A stretch of DNA of 64,000 nt from the NCBI GenBank assembly GCA_964630775.1, contig CAZVYY010000007.1, positions 65,859 to 129,858 on the forward strand, in the 5' to 3' direction. Positions 34,230 to 42,280 of this stretch are shown one piece after another. This DNA comes from Anaeroglomus sp964630775 (GTDB lineage: Bacteria; Planctomycetota; Phycisphaerae; Sedimentisphaerales; Anaerohalosphaeraceae). Within the stretch, counting starts at the first letter, position 1. Each line of letters starts with the position of its first letter. A model generated the notes under the pieces. The model was given only the letters and a program-made list of their open reading frames with translations, was not told the origin of the DNA and did not search any database. A program made the translations under genes and the position numbers.

Positions 34230-34833
34230 TGGCCTCTGATGAGTTGCAATCAGTATCAAGGTGAGTACGAATTATGTCTGCCTAAGGCAGATTTAGTCCT
34301 GGATCATTTTCATCTGGTCAAGTGGTTCAATGACAAATTATCGCTGCTGCGTCGGCAATTGTATCACGAGGCAGACGTGCTGGGTAAAGACATCCTCAAG
34401 GGTAGTCGTTATCTGTTGCTTAAGGCGCCGGAGAATCTGAAGGCACATGCCGACATCTAAAGGATGAATGGGCACCATTGCAGGCGGCACTGGAATTGAA
34501 TCAGCCGCTGGCCACGGCGTACGATATGAAAGAACGCCTGCGACTGTTATTTTAATGTGCCGACCGATACAGGGCCGAAAACGAATCGGATGCCTGGATT
34601 CAGGAGGCCCAGACCAGTACGATTCGGATCCTTCAGGATGCAGCGAAGAAATTACACCTTTGGAAACCCTTTATTCTGAATTGGTACAATCATCCGATCA
34701 ATACCGGAAAACCGGAGACCATGAACCGTAAAATCGGGATGCTCCAACGCCAAGCCTGCGGGTATCGGGATAAGGAATATCTCAAACTCCGAATCCTCCA
34801 TCTACACCACGCCAACTACGCATTAACCAGATG
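34230..34833 (+). pseudogene. Remnant of an ISL3-family transposase, C-terminal half
   Basis: Recognisable in several frames: LPKADLVLDHFHLVKWFNDK, LLRRQLYHEADVLGKDILKG, YLLLKAPENLKAHAD, PLATAYDMKERLRLLF, and finally MNRKIGMLQRQACGYRDKEY with LKLRILHLHHANYALTR before a stop. This is the second half of the DDE domain of an ISL3 transposase, broken by at least two frameshifts and stops. The N-terminal half is absent here but a matching N-terminal half of the same family lies inverted at 18.5 kb. Confidence 0.85.
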
Positions 34834-34961
34834 ACCCGAAAAATCAACCCCGGAATCCCTCGAAAAGCAAATCGGGTACGCCTGTTTAAGGTCGAGTACA
34901 AAATGTTAGCACAGCCCTTAAAATGGTATTCCCAAGTCTTTATAAAATAGAAACTTATGAA

Positions 34962-35034
34962 TACCCCCAAGGGGATTCGAACCCCTGTCGCCGGGTTGAA
35001 AACCCGGTGTCCTAGGCCTCTAGACGATGGGGGC
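34962..35034 (-). tRNA. tRNA-Glu (anticodon TTC)
   Basis: On the minus strand the 73-base sequence begins GCCCCCATCGTCTAG and ends in TTGGGGGTA. The acceptor stem GCCCCCA/TGGGGGT (one G-T pair), D-arm with CTAGAGGCCTAGG, anticodon stem-loop CCGGGTTTTCAACCCGG with anticodon TTC, and T-arm AGGGGTTCGAATCCCCT are all present. CCA is not encoded. It stands alone between the ISL3 relic and a ferredoxin gene. Confidence 0.97.
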
Positions 35035-35149
35035 ATGGGCAAAAAACCCTTGCCGCATAAAACTCCATGTTGTTGATCAAGCTGCTTTGTGACTTCTTAC
35101 AACCCGCAGGTCGTAACTTTAAACTATTGCGAAATAAAGCCTTACGGCA

Positions 35150-35323
35150 TTATTCCATGGCAATCGCTTCGACCGGGCACTCATCTACACACACGCCGCA
35201 ATCGACGCATTTATCAGAATCGACAAAAGCTTTACCGTCTTTCATCGAAATGGCTTCACTGGGGCAAGCTTCGACGCAGGATTCACATCCTGTGCAGGTC
35301 TCGACATCCACTTTTGCTGGCAT
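35150..35323 (-). CDS. 2[4Fe-4S] ferredoxin, clostridial type
   Basis: A 57-residue protein starting MPAKVDVETCTGCESCVEAC. Two CxxCxxCxxxCP motifs (CTGCESCVEACP and CVDCGVCVDECP) each bind a [4Fe-4S] cluster, with the pseudo-twofold symmetry and acidic surface of clostridial ferredoxins. It would serve as a low-potential electron carrier for anaerobic redox enzymes. AAAGGATTAACT precedes the ATG. Monocistronic on the minus strand, 115 bases upstream of the tRNA-Glu gene. Confidence 0.95.
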   Translation of the reverse strand: MPAKVDVETCTGCESCVEACPSEAISMKDGKAFVDSDKCVDCGVCVDECPVEAIAME

Positions 35324-35469
35324 AGTTAATCCTTTCTTTTAGCGTATCATTACTTAGCATTGCAAGGCGGAGAATTTACAAAATTTCCTCGCATTACACA
35401 ATAAAAATTTTAAATTTTTTACGATTTTTTCCGAGTGTTTATAACCGCCTGGTTTTAAAGCAATTACAA

Positions 35470-37818
35470 TCATTTCTCTACGGGGGGTTCAGACTGCCCC
35501 GGCAATGGCGGTTTACCGCCCAAAATGACCGCCAAACGCTGGTTGAGCCAGAACGGATCATGCTGTGCCTTCCAGTCCAGTACGGGCTGGAATGAATCTT
35601 TCTGCTGGCCGGCCAGAAGCCAAAGGGCGACCATTCGCACCGGCCAGGCATCATGATTCAAGTTTTCAGAAATAGAGGCCGTCATTCCATAATCCAGTCC
35701 GACCGAGTAGCGTCCCAGGCAGGACATAATGTGGACTCGAACCTTCCAGTTTTCATCCATAATCGCCCGCCTGACCGAATCGGCCAGCAGCGAAGGCTCA
35801 ATGGCAGTATATTTATAAGGAATATTTCCCAGTTTAGCCGCCGCCTGTTCAGCATATAAACCCGCGAACAATTCAGCAGCTCGGATGCGCTGCCCTTCCT
35901 GTCCTTTGGCCACGGCATCCAGCCGTTGAAGCAGGAATTCCCGAGTCATTTCTGCTTTTTTACGGCGTATAACCGTCTGAATCAGGCCGGTGCCTGCCAC
36001 ACCATTACCCAGAGAACCATCCCCGGTAACGACCGGATCCAGATACAGTGTGAAATCAATATCGACAGATGCCTGCGGGCAGGTAAACAGCAGACGGGAT
36101 AATTCCCCTGTATTGACATCCAGCCTCACAGTGACGGATTCGCCCGGCAAAATCGCCCGACTTGGACGAAATGTTCCTTCCAGCAGGGCAGGAATCTTTT
36201 TACGGATGTCGCCGCGAATGTCCACATCCACGCGATACCGCCCAGTCAGCAACCCGTTTTTACCGATAAGCAGCGGCATCGTGCCGGTATTTTCCAGCGT
36301 CAGCCGGGCATCGAGCGGGCTGCCGAAAAAGAATTCTTCACCGCCGAAATTCAGTTTGGCCCTGAACAGCTTATTGGGCGCAATAAATGCGGGTATAACC
36401 TGCTTGCCGAATTTGTCTTTCAGACCGGTTTCAATAATCCCGGGGGAAAGTTCCGAAATATAATCCGATCCCGCCTCTTTTAATGCCGCCCTGGCTTTGA
36501 GCATAATTGGAAGTGAGACCGGTTTTGCCAGCAGTCCTCTGAGCAATTCGACGGCTTTTTCTTTCTGGTCTTTCTGGCTATACGCACCGGCCAGGGCCAG
36601 GGCTGCGATCGGGTCATTCTGTGCCAGCGGCTCAGCATAGTCGAGAGCCATATCTGCCTGCTGGTTCAATAAAAACGCATACGCCATCAGCGATTTGGCC
36701 CCCGGCAAATTCGGTTCCTGGGTATAAACCCGGTTGCACCACGCGAGGGCTTTTTCCGGGTCTTCCGTTCCAAAGCAGTAAAACCATCCTGTATTCAGGG
36801 CATAAATGCCCTCCTGCTGACCGCTGCCCTGCTGTTCGAGTTTTTCAGCGGCCAAGGCCAGGATTTGCTTTTTCTGCTCCGGGGTTCCGGTTTTTTCCGC
36901 CGCCAGAGCCGCTACCGCTTCGATTACCGGATTCACCACGCCGCGGTCGCGCATCCGTCTGGCAATACCCTCGCACTGTGTCTGCCGGGCAGAGGACAAA
37001 TAACAGCTTTCAATCCATCCAAGGGCAATATCTTCGTGCAAGCCTTTGCCTGGCTCAAGATACTCATACAATCCCGCCGCATAGGCGAATGCATCGGCGG
37101 CCCAGTCATACAGCCCGGCATGATACGCCGTTTGCGCGAACCCCATCACCGCCTGCAGATTACTCGGATTGACCGTCAGCACCAGGCGATCCCAGATTAA
37201 TTTTTCCGTAACGGCCGCATTGACTGTTGCGGGTTCGGTCAATTCCATCCATTTGCTCATCGCCAGCAGGTTGTACGGATTCAAACGAAGGGCATAATCA
37301 AATTGACCGGCCGCCCCGGCATAATCCGTCTTCTCAGCCGCATACAATCCCAACTGGGCTGCAATATCCGATGCAAAGACCGGATTGGATGACGCCAATG
37401 GTCCAAGACTGCGACCTAACAGAATCTCGCGTTCCTGCCTTGTGTCGGCCTGTTCGATAACACAGTTCAATGCCAGAGCCGCAACATCGAGATCTGCATT
37501 GGCATCCATATACCGCTTCATTGCCCTCAAGATCGTGTCGGAATAATCCGAGCAGACTCCACTGCGGCCCACCCCGCGCAGAAATTGTTCATAAACTGCG
37601 GCGGATTGCTCATCCAGGATAATGCCCGCCTGCAGAAATATCATGCGAATCTCGGCCTGGTTCGACCAAGACGATTGAATGTCATTGCCCAGTCGCCCAA
37701 ATAATTCCGCTGTGAGAGGGGAGAATAACGTCTGCTGCTGCAATTGAGGTGCTGCAAGAACCGGCCCGGTGACCAGTCCAATCCATGCCGCAATAAAAAC
37801 AAAATCCCTTTTGACCAT
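35470..37818 (-). CDS. Secreted or periplasmic TPR/helical-repeat protein of unknown function
   Basis: 782 residues with a signal peptide (MVKRDFVFIAAWIGLVTGPVLA) and GGAGGACCGA before the ATG. Residues ~100-430 are rich in TPR-like helix pairs (AAGQFDYALRLNPYNLLAMS, YDWAADAFAYAAGLYEYLEP, AYSQKDQKEKAVELLRGLL). The middle (~480-640) looks beta-rich (LTLENTGTMPLLIGKNGLL). The last 120 residues have HEAT-like helices (DENWKVRVHIMSCLGRYSVG, HDAWPVRMVALWLLA). No enzymatic motif is visible. It may be a periplasmic scaffold; I do not recognise a named family. Confidence 0.8.
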   Translation of the reverse strand: MVKRDFVFIAAWIGLVTGPVLAAPQLQQQTLFSPLTAELFGRLGNDIQSSWSNQAEIRMIFLQAGIILDEQSAAVYEQFLRGVGRSGVCSDYSDTILRAMKRYMDANADLDVAALALNCVIEQADTRQEREILLGRSLGPLASSNPVFASDIAAQLGLYAAEKTDYAGAAGQFDYALRLNPYNLLAMSKWMELTEPATVNAAVTEKLIWDRLVLTVNPSNLQAVMGFAQTAYHAGLYDWAADAFAYAAGLYEYLEPGKGLHEDIALGWIESCYLSSARQTQCEGIARRMRDRGVVNPVIEAVAALAAEKTGTPEQKKQILALAAEKLEQQGSGQQEGIYALNTGWFYCFGTEDPEKALAWCNRVYTQEPNLPGAKSLMAYAFLLNQQADMALDYAEPLAQNDPIAALALAGAYSQKDQKEKAVELLRGLLAKPVSLPIMLKARAALKEAGSDYISELSPGIIETGLKDKFGKQVIPAFIAPNKLFRAKLNFGGEEFFFGSPLDARLTLENTGTMPLLIGKNGLLTGRYRVDVDIRGDIRKKIPALLEGTFRPSRAILPGESVTVRLDVNTGELSRLLFTCPQASVDIDFTLYLDPVVTGDGSLGNGVAGTGLIQTVIRRKKAEMTREFLLQRLDAVAKGQEGQRIRAAELFAGLYAEQAAAKLGNIPYKYTAIEPSLLADSVRRAIMDENWKVRVHIMSCLGRYSVGLDYGMTASISENLNHDAWPVRMVALWLLAGQQKDSFQPVLDWKAQHDPFWLNQRLAVILGGKPPLPGQSEPPVEK

Positions 37819-37863
37819 TCGGTCCTCCTGATAAAAATACTCTATGTTGCGATTGCTTGTCGA

Positions 37864-38325
37864 TTAATGGCTGTGATAGGCAAAGCTCAGTGTCCTGGGG
37901 CGAGCCAGTATTTTATAATCCGCCAGCTTAATCCGTACCGCCTGGTCATGTGAGCCGGCCTGAAACGTAATAAACTCATCCTTGTCGAGGGATTTGTCCA
38001 TCAGCGTCTCAATCCCATACAGCCAGCCGATCGGCGGTTCGGCTCCGAGTTCACAATCCCCGAAGAGTTTCGCCATTTCGGTTTCATCCGCCAGCCGCAC
38101 ATCGCGGGCCCCGACACCCTGCTTCAGCGCTGCAAGGTCTATCTTGCAGCAGGCCGGAAGGACACACATATAATACGTCCCATCGGCCAGAACCAGTACC
38201 GGTTTGGCAACCTGCATACCTGGTACATGTTCTTCCGCAGCCATCTGTTGAGCAGTAAACGCCGGTCGGTGTCTCGTCAATTCGTATCGGACTTTGTTCG
38301 AATCCAAAAAGGACAGTAACGCCAT
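37864..38325 (-). CDS. YbaK/ProX-type aminoacyl-tRNA deacylase domain protein
   Basis: 153 residues; single YbaK/EbsC domain. VRYELTRHRPAFTAQQMAAE matches the usual N-terminal pattern, AKPVLVLADGTYYMCVLPA contains the conserved lysine that contacts the tRNA terminus, and GAEPPIGWLYGIETLMDKSL is the GxxP loop region. Such proteins hydrolyse mischarged aminoacyl-tRNAs, but the specific pair is not predictable. Ribosome site GGAGGTGGCATT lies before the ATG. It lies 45 bp upstream of the TPR-like gene on the same strand and may be cotranscribed with it. Confidence 0.9.
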   Translation of the reverse strand: MALLSFLDSNKVRYELTRHRPAFTAQQMAAEEHVPGMQVAKPVLVLADGTYYMCVLPACCKIDLAALKQGVGARDVRLADETEMAKLFGDCELGAEPPIGWLYGIETLMDKSLDKDEFITFQAGSHDQAVRIKLADYKILARPRTLSFAYHSH

Positions 38326-38422
38326 AATGCCACCTCCCTTTCGCTAAACCTGTTCCAACAGATACACACTGATTATTATAGCCCTTCCGCCGCAGTCCGT
38401 CAAACATTGAATTCCAATCACC

Positions 38423-39199
38423 TTAATCCATGCGTTCGGCCACCGCCACAACCGCGGCAAAGACCGCTTTGGCCCCGGCCTGACGCAGCGTTACGGCACA
38501 TTCCTTCAAGGTTGCCCCGCTGGTGGTAATATCATCCACCAGGCACACGGTTTTCCCCTGAAAAGGATGCCCGTGACGGACGGCAAACGCATCTTTGACA
38601 TTTTTACGGCGTGCGGAGTCATTTTCTAACTCCCACTGGTGACAGGTATAACGCATACGTACCAGGTCGGTCGATATGGTCGGACAGAATCGTCGCATTT
38701 GACAGGCTAACAGATAAGATTGATTAAACCCCCGCTCCAGCCTGCGACGCCAATGCAAAGGTACTGGAATTAATATATCTATTTTATCGGAAAATCCAGA
38801 TGCCTCAAATGCTCCCCGGATAATTGGACCCAAATAGTCCGCATTTTCGGTCTGGTCTCGAAATTTTAATCCCAGCAGTAAATTTTTTAACACCCCCGTA
38901 TAGAATCCCGCCCGGCACAGGCCTTCATAGTCCAGTTCTTCCTCCAGACATCCGCCGCATCGATTGGCCACCAGTCCATATCGCGTGACTGCCCGTCCGC
39001 AGCGGCGGCAATAGTCGCACCCCACCGCCGTGGAAAGCCCCTGCCAGCAGGCCGAGCATAATCCCCCGGCGTCTTCTTCAATGGGAACTGAGCAGGCCTG
39101 GCACAGGGCAGGCCAGAGAAATTGACATGCCGTCCGCCAAAGCCCCCGTATCGGGCGCACCAGTGAAACCATTCCGGATTGTATCAGCTCCTTATCCAT
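38423..39199 (-). CDS. ComF-family amidophosphoribosyltransferase-like protein
   Basis: 258 residues from ATG 39199 (an in-frame GTG at 39223 is also possible). N-terminal zinc-ribbon cysteines (LCQACSVPI, LCSACWQG, CDYCRRCG, NRCGGCLEE) precede the PRTase domain with ILIPVPLHWRRRLERGFNQS and the PRPP-binding loop TVCLVDDITTSGATLKECA. ComF proteins support DNA uptake in naturally competent bacteria, often pairing with ComFA or type IV pili, though many organisms carry comF without competence. Neighbouring genes on this strand begin with a pseudopilin ending 43 bp upstream. Confidence 0.92.
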   Translation of the reverse strand: MDKELIQSGMVSLVRPIRGLWRTACQFLWPALCQACSVPIEEDAGGLCSACWQGLSTAVGCDYCRRCGRAVTRYGLVANRCGGCLEEELDYEGLCRAGFYTGVLKNLLLGLKFRDQTENADYLGPIIRGAFEASGFSDKIDILIPVPLHWRRRLERGFNQSYLLACQMRRFCPTISTDLVRMRYTCHQWELENDSARRKNVKDAFAVRHGHPFQGKTVCLVDDITTSGATLKECAVTLRQAGAKAVFAAVVAVAERMD

Positions 39200-39241
39200 A
39201 CCTGAATTGTATACTACAGGCACAGGCTTGTGAAGTGGAAA

Positions 39242-40009
39242 CTACCGTAAATCGTATGCAGAATTATCTTCCGATAAAAATCCTATCGGATTCTGCGGAT
39301 TCTGCTCATTGTACTGCCGGACAAGGGCACTTGTTCCATCCGCATCGGTACCATAAAACAGCTCCGCCCTCGACGCCACACTCCCATCACACCAGGCAAT
39401 ATTCGTATTCTGATTGTGTCGATAGCCCTGGGTGCCTCCCCACCGCCCGGAAAAATTCCTATCCGTCTCCGACGGCAGCGGACTTCGCATGAATTTATTC
39501 GCCCCATTGACAGTCTGACCGTCCCCGAACATCGCACACCCGGCCGGATATCGAATCTCATGGTACCGTACAGGCAATACAATTCCCTCATACTGACCCC
39601 GTCCGATATAGCTGGTATTATAATTATACCCGGTATAAGGATTGGCCGTGGTATTCGAATCGCCCTTAAACGACGGACACTGCTGGACTTTTTCCATCAT
39701 CTCCTCCTGCCAGAGCAGGCCGGGCTGCACAACCACGCCCTCACTGCTGCGAGACTCGGTAAAATCCCAGCAATACTGGGTACGCTGGGCAGGCAGCTTA
39801 ATCGAATAATAGGCAATCGGCAAAAATCCCCGCTGATTTTCCGCATAGACCACCGCAGCAATGTGCATCTGGCGAAGATTATTCTGACAATAGACCTCGC
39901 GGCCCTGCTCCTTAGCCCGTGCCAATGACGGCACCAGCACCCCCAGCATCATCGCAATAATCGCCATGACCACCAGCAGTTCAATCAAGGTAAAGGCTTT
40001 GGGCTTCAT
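39242..40009 (-). CDS. Pseudopilin-like (prepilin-type N-terminal methylation) surface protein
   Basis: 255 residues from the ATG at 40009, chosen because it overlaps the stop of the preceding gene as ATGA; an in-frame reading to 40204 runs through that gene and is rejected. It begins MKPKAFTLIELLVVMAIIAM, a class III prepilin signal (cleavage before Phe, Glu at +5). After it comes VPSLARAKEQGREVYCQNNL and a planctomycete-type body ending in RHNQNTNIAWCDGSVASRAE, the H...N.ALCDGSV pattern of DUF1559-like/H-X9-DG proteins. It is last in the riboswitch-controlled cluster. It would be exported and assembled or displayed by a type II secretion/type IV pilus-like system not encoded here. Confidence 0.88.
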   Translation of the reverse strand: MKPKAFTLIELLVVMAIIAMMLGVLVPSLARAKEQGREVYCQNNLRQMHIAAVVYAENQRGFLPIAYYSIKLPAQRTQYCWDFTESRSSEGVVVQPGLLWQEEMMEKVQQCPSFKGDSNTTANPYTGYNYNTSYIGRGQYEGIVLPVRYHEIRYPAGCAMFGDGQTVNGANKFMRSPLPSETDRNFSGRWGGTQGYRHNQNTNIAWCDGSVASRAELFYGTDADGTSALVRQYNEQNPQNPIGFLSEDNSAYDLR

Positions 40010-40938
40010 TGCTGACAATTCCATGTACATACCATCCAGTGTTCCGCCAAAATTGCCAAATCCAGCAGATTCACCCGGCAATCTTGATTGACATCCCCGG
40101 CCGGCAGCGGATGCTGGTAATCGCCGCACGCCGCCACATCCGACACCGCGTCGATCTCGCCTGCCAGCGGACTGACGTGACTGAGCCGAATATATTGAAT
40201 CCATCGTCGGCCCGTCTGGTCATCCGCTCGCAACTGCTCAAAGTCCCCTGGAGCCAGCCATCGCAAATCAAATCCCGTCCCGCCCGCTGAACCTTCATAC
40301 AGTTCTATCGCCTGGGCCACCGTCAACCCCGAGAAATCCGACAGCTTCAAGTTCGGATTCACCGGCCGCAGCGGGTCCAGGGCTTGTCCCCAGGTTTTGC
40401 CATCGCCGTCCCATGCAAATCGATTGGTCGGAAACAGATTATCCGCAAACGGCCCCCCGGCAAATCCAAACCACGGGCCATTGGGGTCCTGGGCTACCTC
40501 CACTTTGATTTTTTCGCCAATAACCGCTGCGGGGCTGCTGAGCCGAAGCGCCCCCATATCCGAATCCGGCCGGACCAGGCCCTGTGTTATCAACGCCGCA
40601 TTGCCAAAGACAATAAAATCAATCCCGTATGGATTATTGATATCGTCAGCCACCCGATGGTCGAACCCCAGCACGATTGAACTGCCTGAACCAAGTGTCA
40701 CTACAGTACGCTCATTTTGCGGATCGGTACTCCATGCACCATAAACCAGCGAACAGGCAAAGGATGCAAAATAGATGTCGTCATCATATATCCAGGACGT
40801 CGGTTCCCCCAGCGCCGCTGCAGGCTGGTCGTATGGATACGCCCCGAATGGTCCTTTGGACTGCACCACAACCGTGGCGAAGTCGGACCCGACCGCTGCG
40901 GCCCCAAACATCAACCATATTATCAATTCGTTACGCAT
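40006..40938 (-). CDS. Cell-surface protein with C-terminal dockerin-like repeat, B12-riboswitch operon
   Basis: 310 residues. Signal peptide MRNELIIWLMFGAAAVGS, then YDQPAAALGEPTSWIYDD and RTVVTLGSGSSIVLGFDHRV, followed by YGIDFIVFGNAALITQGLVR and GTGFDLRWL. This pattern (ALGEP, G.GGS..L.FD..., GIDFIVFGN, GGTGFDL) belongs to a family of uncharacterised cell-surface proteins often seen near cobalamin riboswitches in other phyla; that association is my recollection and needs checking. The end carries PAGDVNQDCRVNLLDLAILA, a single GDVN.DC..N..DLA dockerin-type motif of planctomycetes. AAAGGT precedes the ATG; repeat copy B ends 11 bases upstream. Its stop overlaps the pseudopilin start. Confidence 0.75.
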   Translation of the reverse strand: MRNELIIWLMFGAAAVGSDFATVVVQSKGPFGAYPYDQPAAALGEPTSWIYDDDIYFASFACSLVYGAWSTDPQNERTVVTLGSGSSIVLGFDHRVADDINNPYGIDFIVFGNAALITQGLVRPDSDMGALRLSSPAAVIGEKIKVEVAQDPNGPWFGFAGGPFADNLFPTNRFAWDGDGKTWGQALDPLRPVNPNLKLSDFSGLTVAQAIELYEGSAGGTGFDLRWLAPGDFEQLRADDQTGRRWIQYIRLSHVSPLAGEIDAVSDVAACGDYQHPLPAGDVNQDCRVNLLDLAILAEHWMVCTWNCQQ

Positions 40939-40948
40939 AATACCTTTG

Positions 40949-41125
40949 AATATATACTGATCCTACTCGACATTTTCCGATTCGTCGCGGCTAAAAAAAC
41001 TTTCAGCCGCCAGCTTTCAGCAACAGTATTATCACCGCGGCTGCGCAGGGTAACGTTACCCCGTGAGTACGCGCGGCATAAAACGGCCCGTGGCCGTCGC
41101 GGAATCATCATACCCGTTGGGTATA
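40949..41125 (-). repeat. Dispersed repeat, copy B, inside the riboswitch operon
   Basis: Reading on the minus strand from 41125: hairpin ATACCC-AAC-GGGTAT, then GATGATTCCGCG, hairpin ACGGCC-ACG-GGCCGT followed by TTTT, ATGCCGCGC, the 14-bp palindrome GGGTAACGTTACCC, AGCCGCGGTGATAATA, a GCTGGCGGCTGAAAG segment, T7, AGCCGCGACGAATCGG and AGGATCAGTATATATTC. Copies A (19256-19422, plus) and C (45241-45347, minus) align to it. It fills the gap between the first and second genes of the operon, where the hairpin/T-run could attenuate transcription. Confidence 0.8.
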
Positions 41126-41166
41126 CAACCACAGGGCCGGCATCCCTGCCGACCCTGATTGAATTC

Positions 41167-41712
41167 TTATTTACGCCGCATCCCTATCGCACCGACTCCC
41201 AGGAGCATCAGCGTCAGCGGTTCGGGGATCGCCATCTGCCCCGGCTGGCGATTCGGCATCGACCAGTCCGCCGGATAATCCGTCCAGACCCAGCTATCCC
41301 AGCTTCCATCGGTCAGCGTTCGCCCCTGCACCCCGACCATGCTGAAGTCCCAGTCAAAATTGTTGTTGCTGGTAAAGTATGCCCAGCCGGTATTGGCCGT
41401 TATACCATAATCAAACTCCACCCCGCCCGGATACGCAAAATCATAGACCCAGACGCCCCATCCGTAATCGGCATACGACATCTCGAATGCACCCGCCGCA
41501 TCGATAGCCTGCAGGGCATCCCAGGCTGTCGCCTGTCCGTCCCATTGATACTGAAACACAAAGGCCGAACCGCCGTCAAAATCCAGCGTGATATACGCCG
41601 TATTCGCACCTGAGCCTGCAACGTATTCAGCCGAATTCGAATACGTCGGGGCCTGCATCGCAACACCCTGAACCGAAGCCAATAACACCAGCAGCATACA
41701 CATTTTTTTCAT
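41167..41712 (-). CDS. PEP-CTERM surface protein with DUF4430/cobalamin-binding-like domain, under a cobalamin riboswitch
   Basis: 181 residues from the ATG at 41712; GAGAGG sits six bases upstream, whereas for the ATG at 41718 it would abut the codon. Signal peptide MKKMCMLLVLLASVQGVAM. The body has FVFQYQWDGQATAWDALQAI, YADYGWGVWVYDFAYPG, TGWAYFTSNNNFDWDFSMVG and RTLTDGSWDSWVWTDY. The WDALQAI ... GWAYFTSNN ... G...L.DG....W order resembles DUF4430, the C-terminal domain of cobalamin carriers such as intrinsic factor/transcobalamin. The tail MAIPEPLTLMLLGVGAIGMR RK is a PEP-CTERM sorting signal. First gene after the riboswitch and terminator. A surface B12-capturing protein is the simplest reading, but binding is not demonstrated. 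Confidence 0.72.
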   Translation of the reverse strand: MKKMCMLLVLLASVQGVAMQAPTYSNSAEYVAGSGANTAYITLDFDGGSAFVFQYQWDGQATAWDALQAIDAAGAFEMSYADYGWGVWVYDFAYPGGVEFDYGITANTGWAYFTSNNNFDWDFSMVGVQGRTLTDGSWDSWVWTDYPADWSMPNRQPGQMAIPEPLTLMLLGVGAIGMRRK

Positions 41713-41907
41713 ACACATCCTCTCATGTTGTCTTGTCTTCCGAATAGCCGGAAATCTTGTTTTGCCTTTTGATTTGAAGCTGCCGCGGCGGACGGCAGAT
41801 CCATGCCCGCCGCGACAGACTATTGGAAATAGCGATTTTTAAATAAATCCTGTGTTCGGCTGTTAACCTCCTGTTCTGCGCCGGTCTTTGACGCGAAGAC
41901 CTGTTGA

Positions 41908-41951
41908 CAAAAATAAAAAAAGCCGCCGCTCCCACGCAGGAAGCGACGGCT
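41908..41951 (-). terminator. Intrinsic terminator between the cobalamin riboswitch and its operon
   Basis: On the minus strand AGCCGTCGCT (41951-41942) pairs with AGCGGCGGCT (41930-41921) around an eleven-base loop and is followed by TTTTTTTATTTTT (41920-41908). It lies about 100 bases after the riboswitch aptamer and 200 bases before the first gene, so it is well placed as the expression platform for transcriptional attenuation. Confidence 0.85.
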
Positions 41952-42049
41952 TGGTATGCAACTTTTAAAATCGGACAGATTCACGCAATTCCGCAGAATT
42001 GCCATGCTCCATCCATACACGCCTTGTTCCTTCTCGCGAGAACAACGTT

Positions 42050-42250
42050 ACGCAATGATGCTTTCCGGCAGGTTTTCTGGCTCGTGTGCTACCTCAAGGC
42101 TCCTTCCCATCCTGTTTGGGACAGTGGAACATTGCCTTTCGGATTTGCCCGTTTTTCGGGGCATCGGACACATACAGCGGCGCGACCGCCACGGATTTTC
42201 ACCGTGTTCCCATTTTTTCATTCGGCCCGCATTGGGCCGAACCGCAAAGC
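42050..42250 (-). ncRNA. Cobalamin riboswitch (AdoCbl/B12 class)
   Basis: On the minus strand the aptamer core is present: GGGAACACGGTGAAAATCC, then GTGGCGGTCGCGCCGCTGTA (form of the conserved CGGUCCCGCCACUGUA box), a peripheral helix with GCCCCGAAAAACGGGC, CCACTGTCC, GGGAAGGAGCC, and the 3' box GAGCCAGAAAACCTGCC. These elements occur in the right order and spacing for the cobalamin riboswitch family. It is flanked by a good promoter upstream and an intrinsic terminator downstream. B12 would normally shut off the downstream genes. Confidence 0.92.
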
Positions 42251-42280
42251 TAACTCAAGTTTCCAAAGAGCATGCGACTG

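Noticed and set aside
40949..41125. Reading the dispersed repeat as a small gene or as an integron attC site
   Set aside because: Copies A and B/C do not keep the same reading frame, and no integrase, core GTTRRRY or attC-type single-stranded fold was found.
40717..41613. A 298-codon plus-strand frame across the repeat and two minus-strand genes
   Set aside because: Arg/Pro/His-rich product, covers repeat copy B and the opposite strand of two genes with clear signal peptides; not coding.
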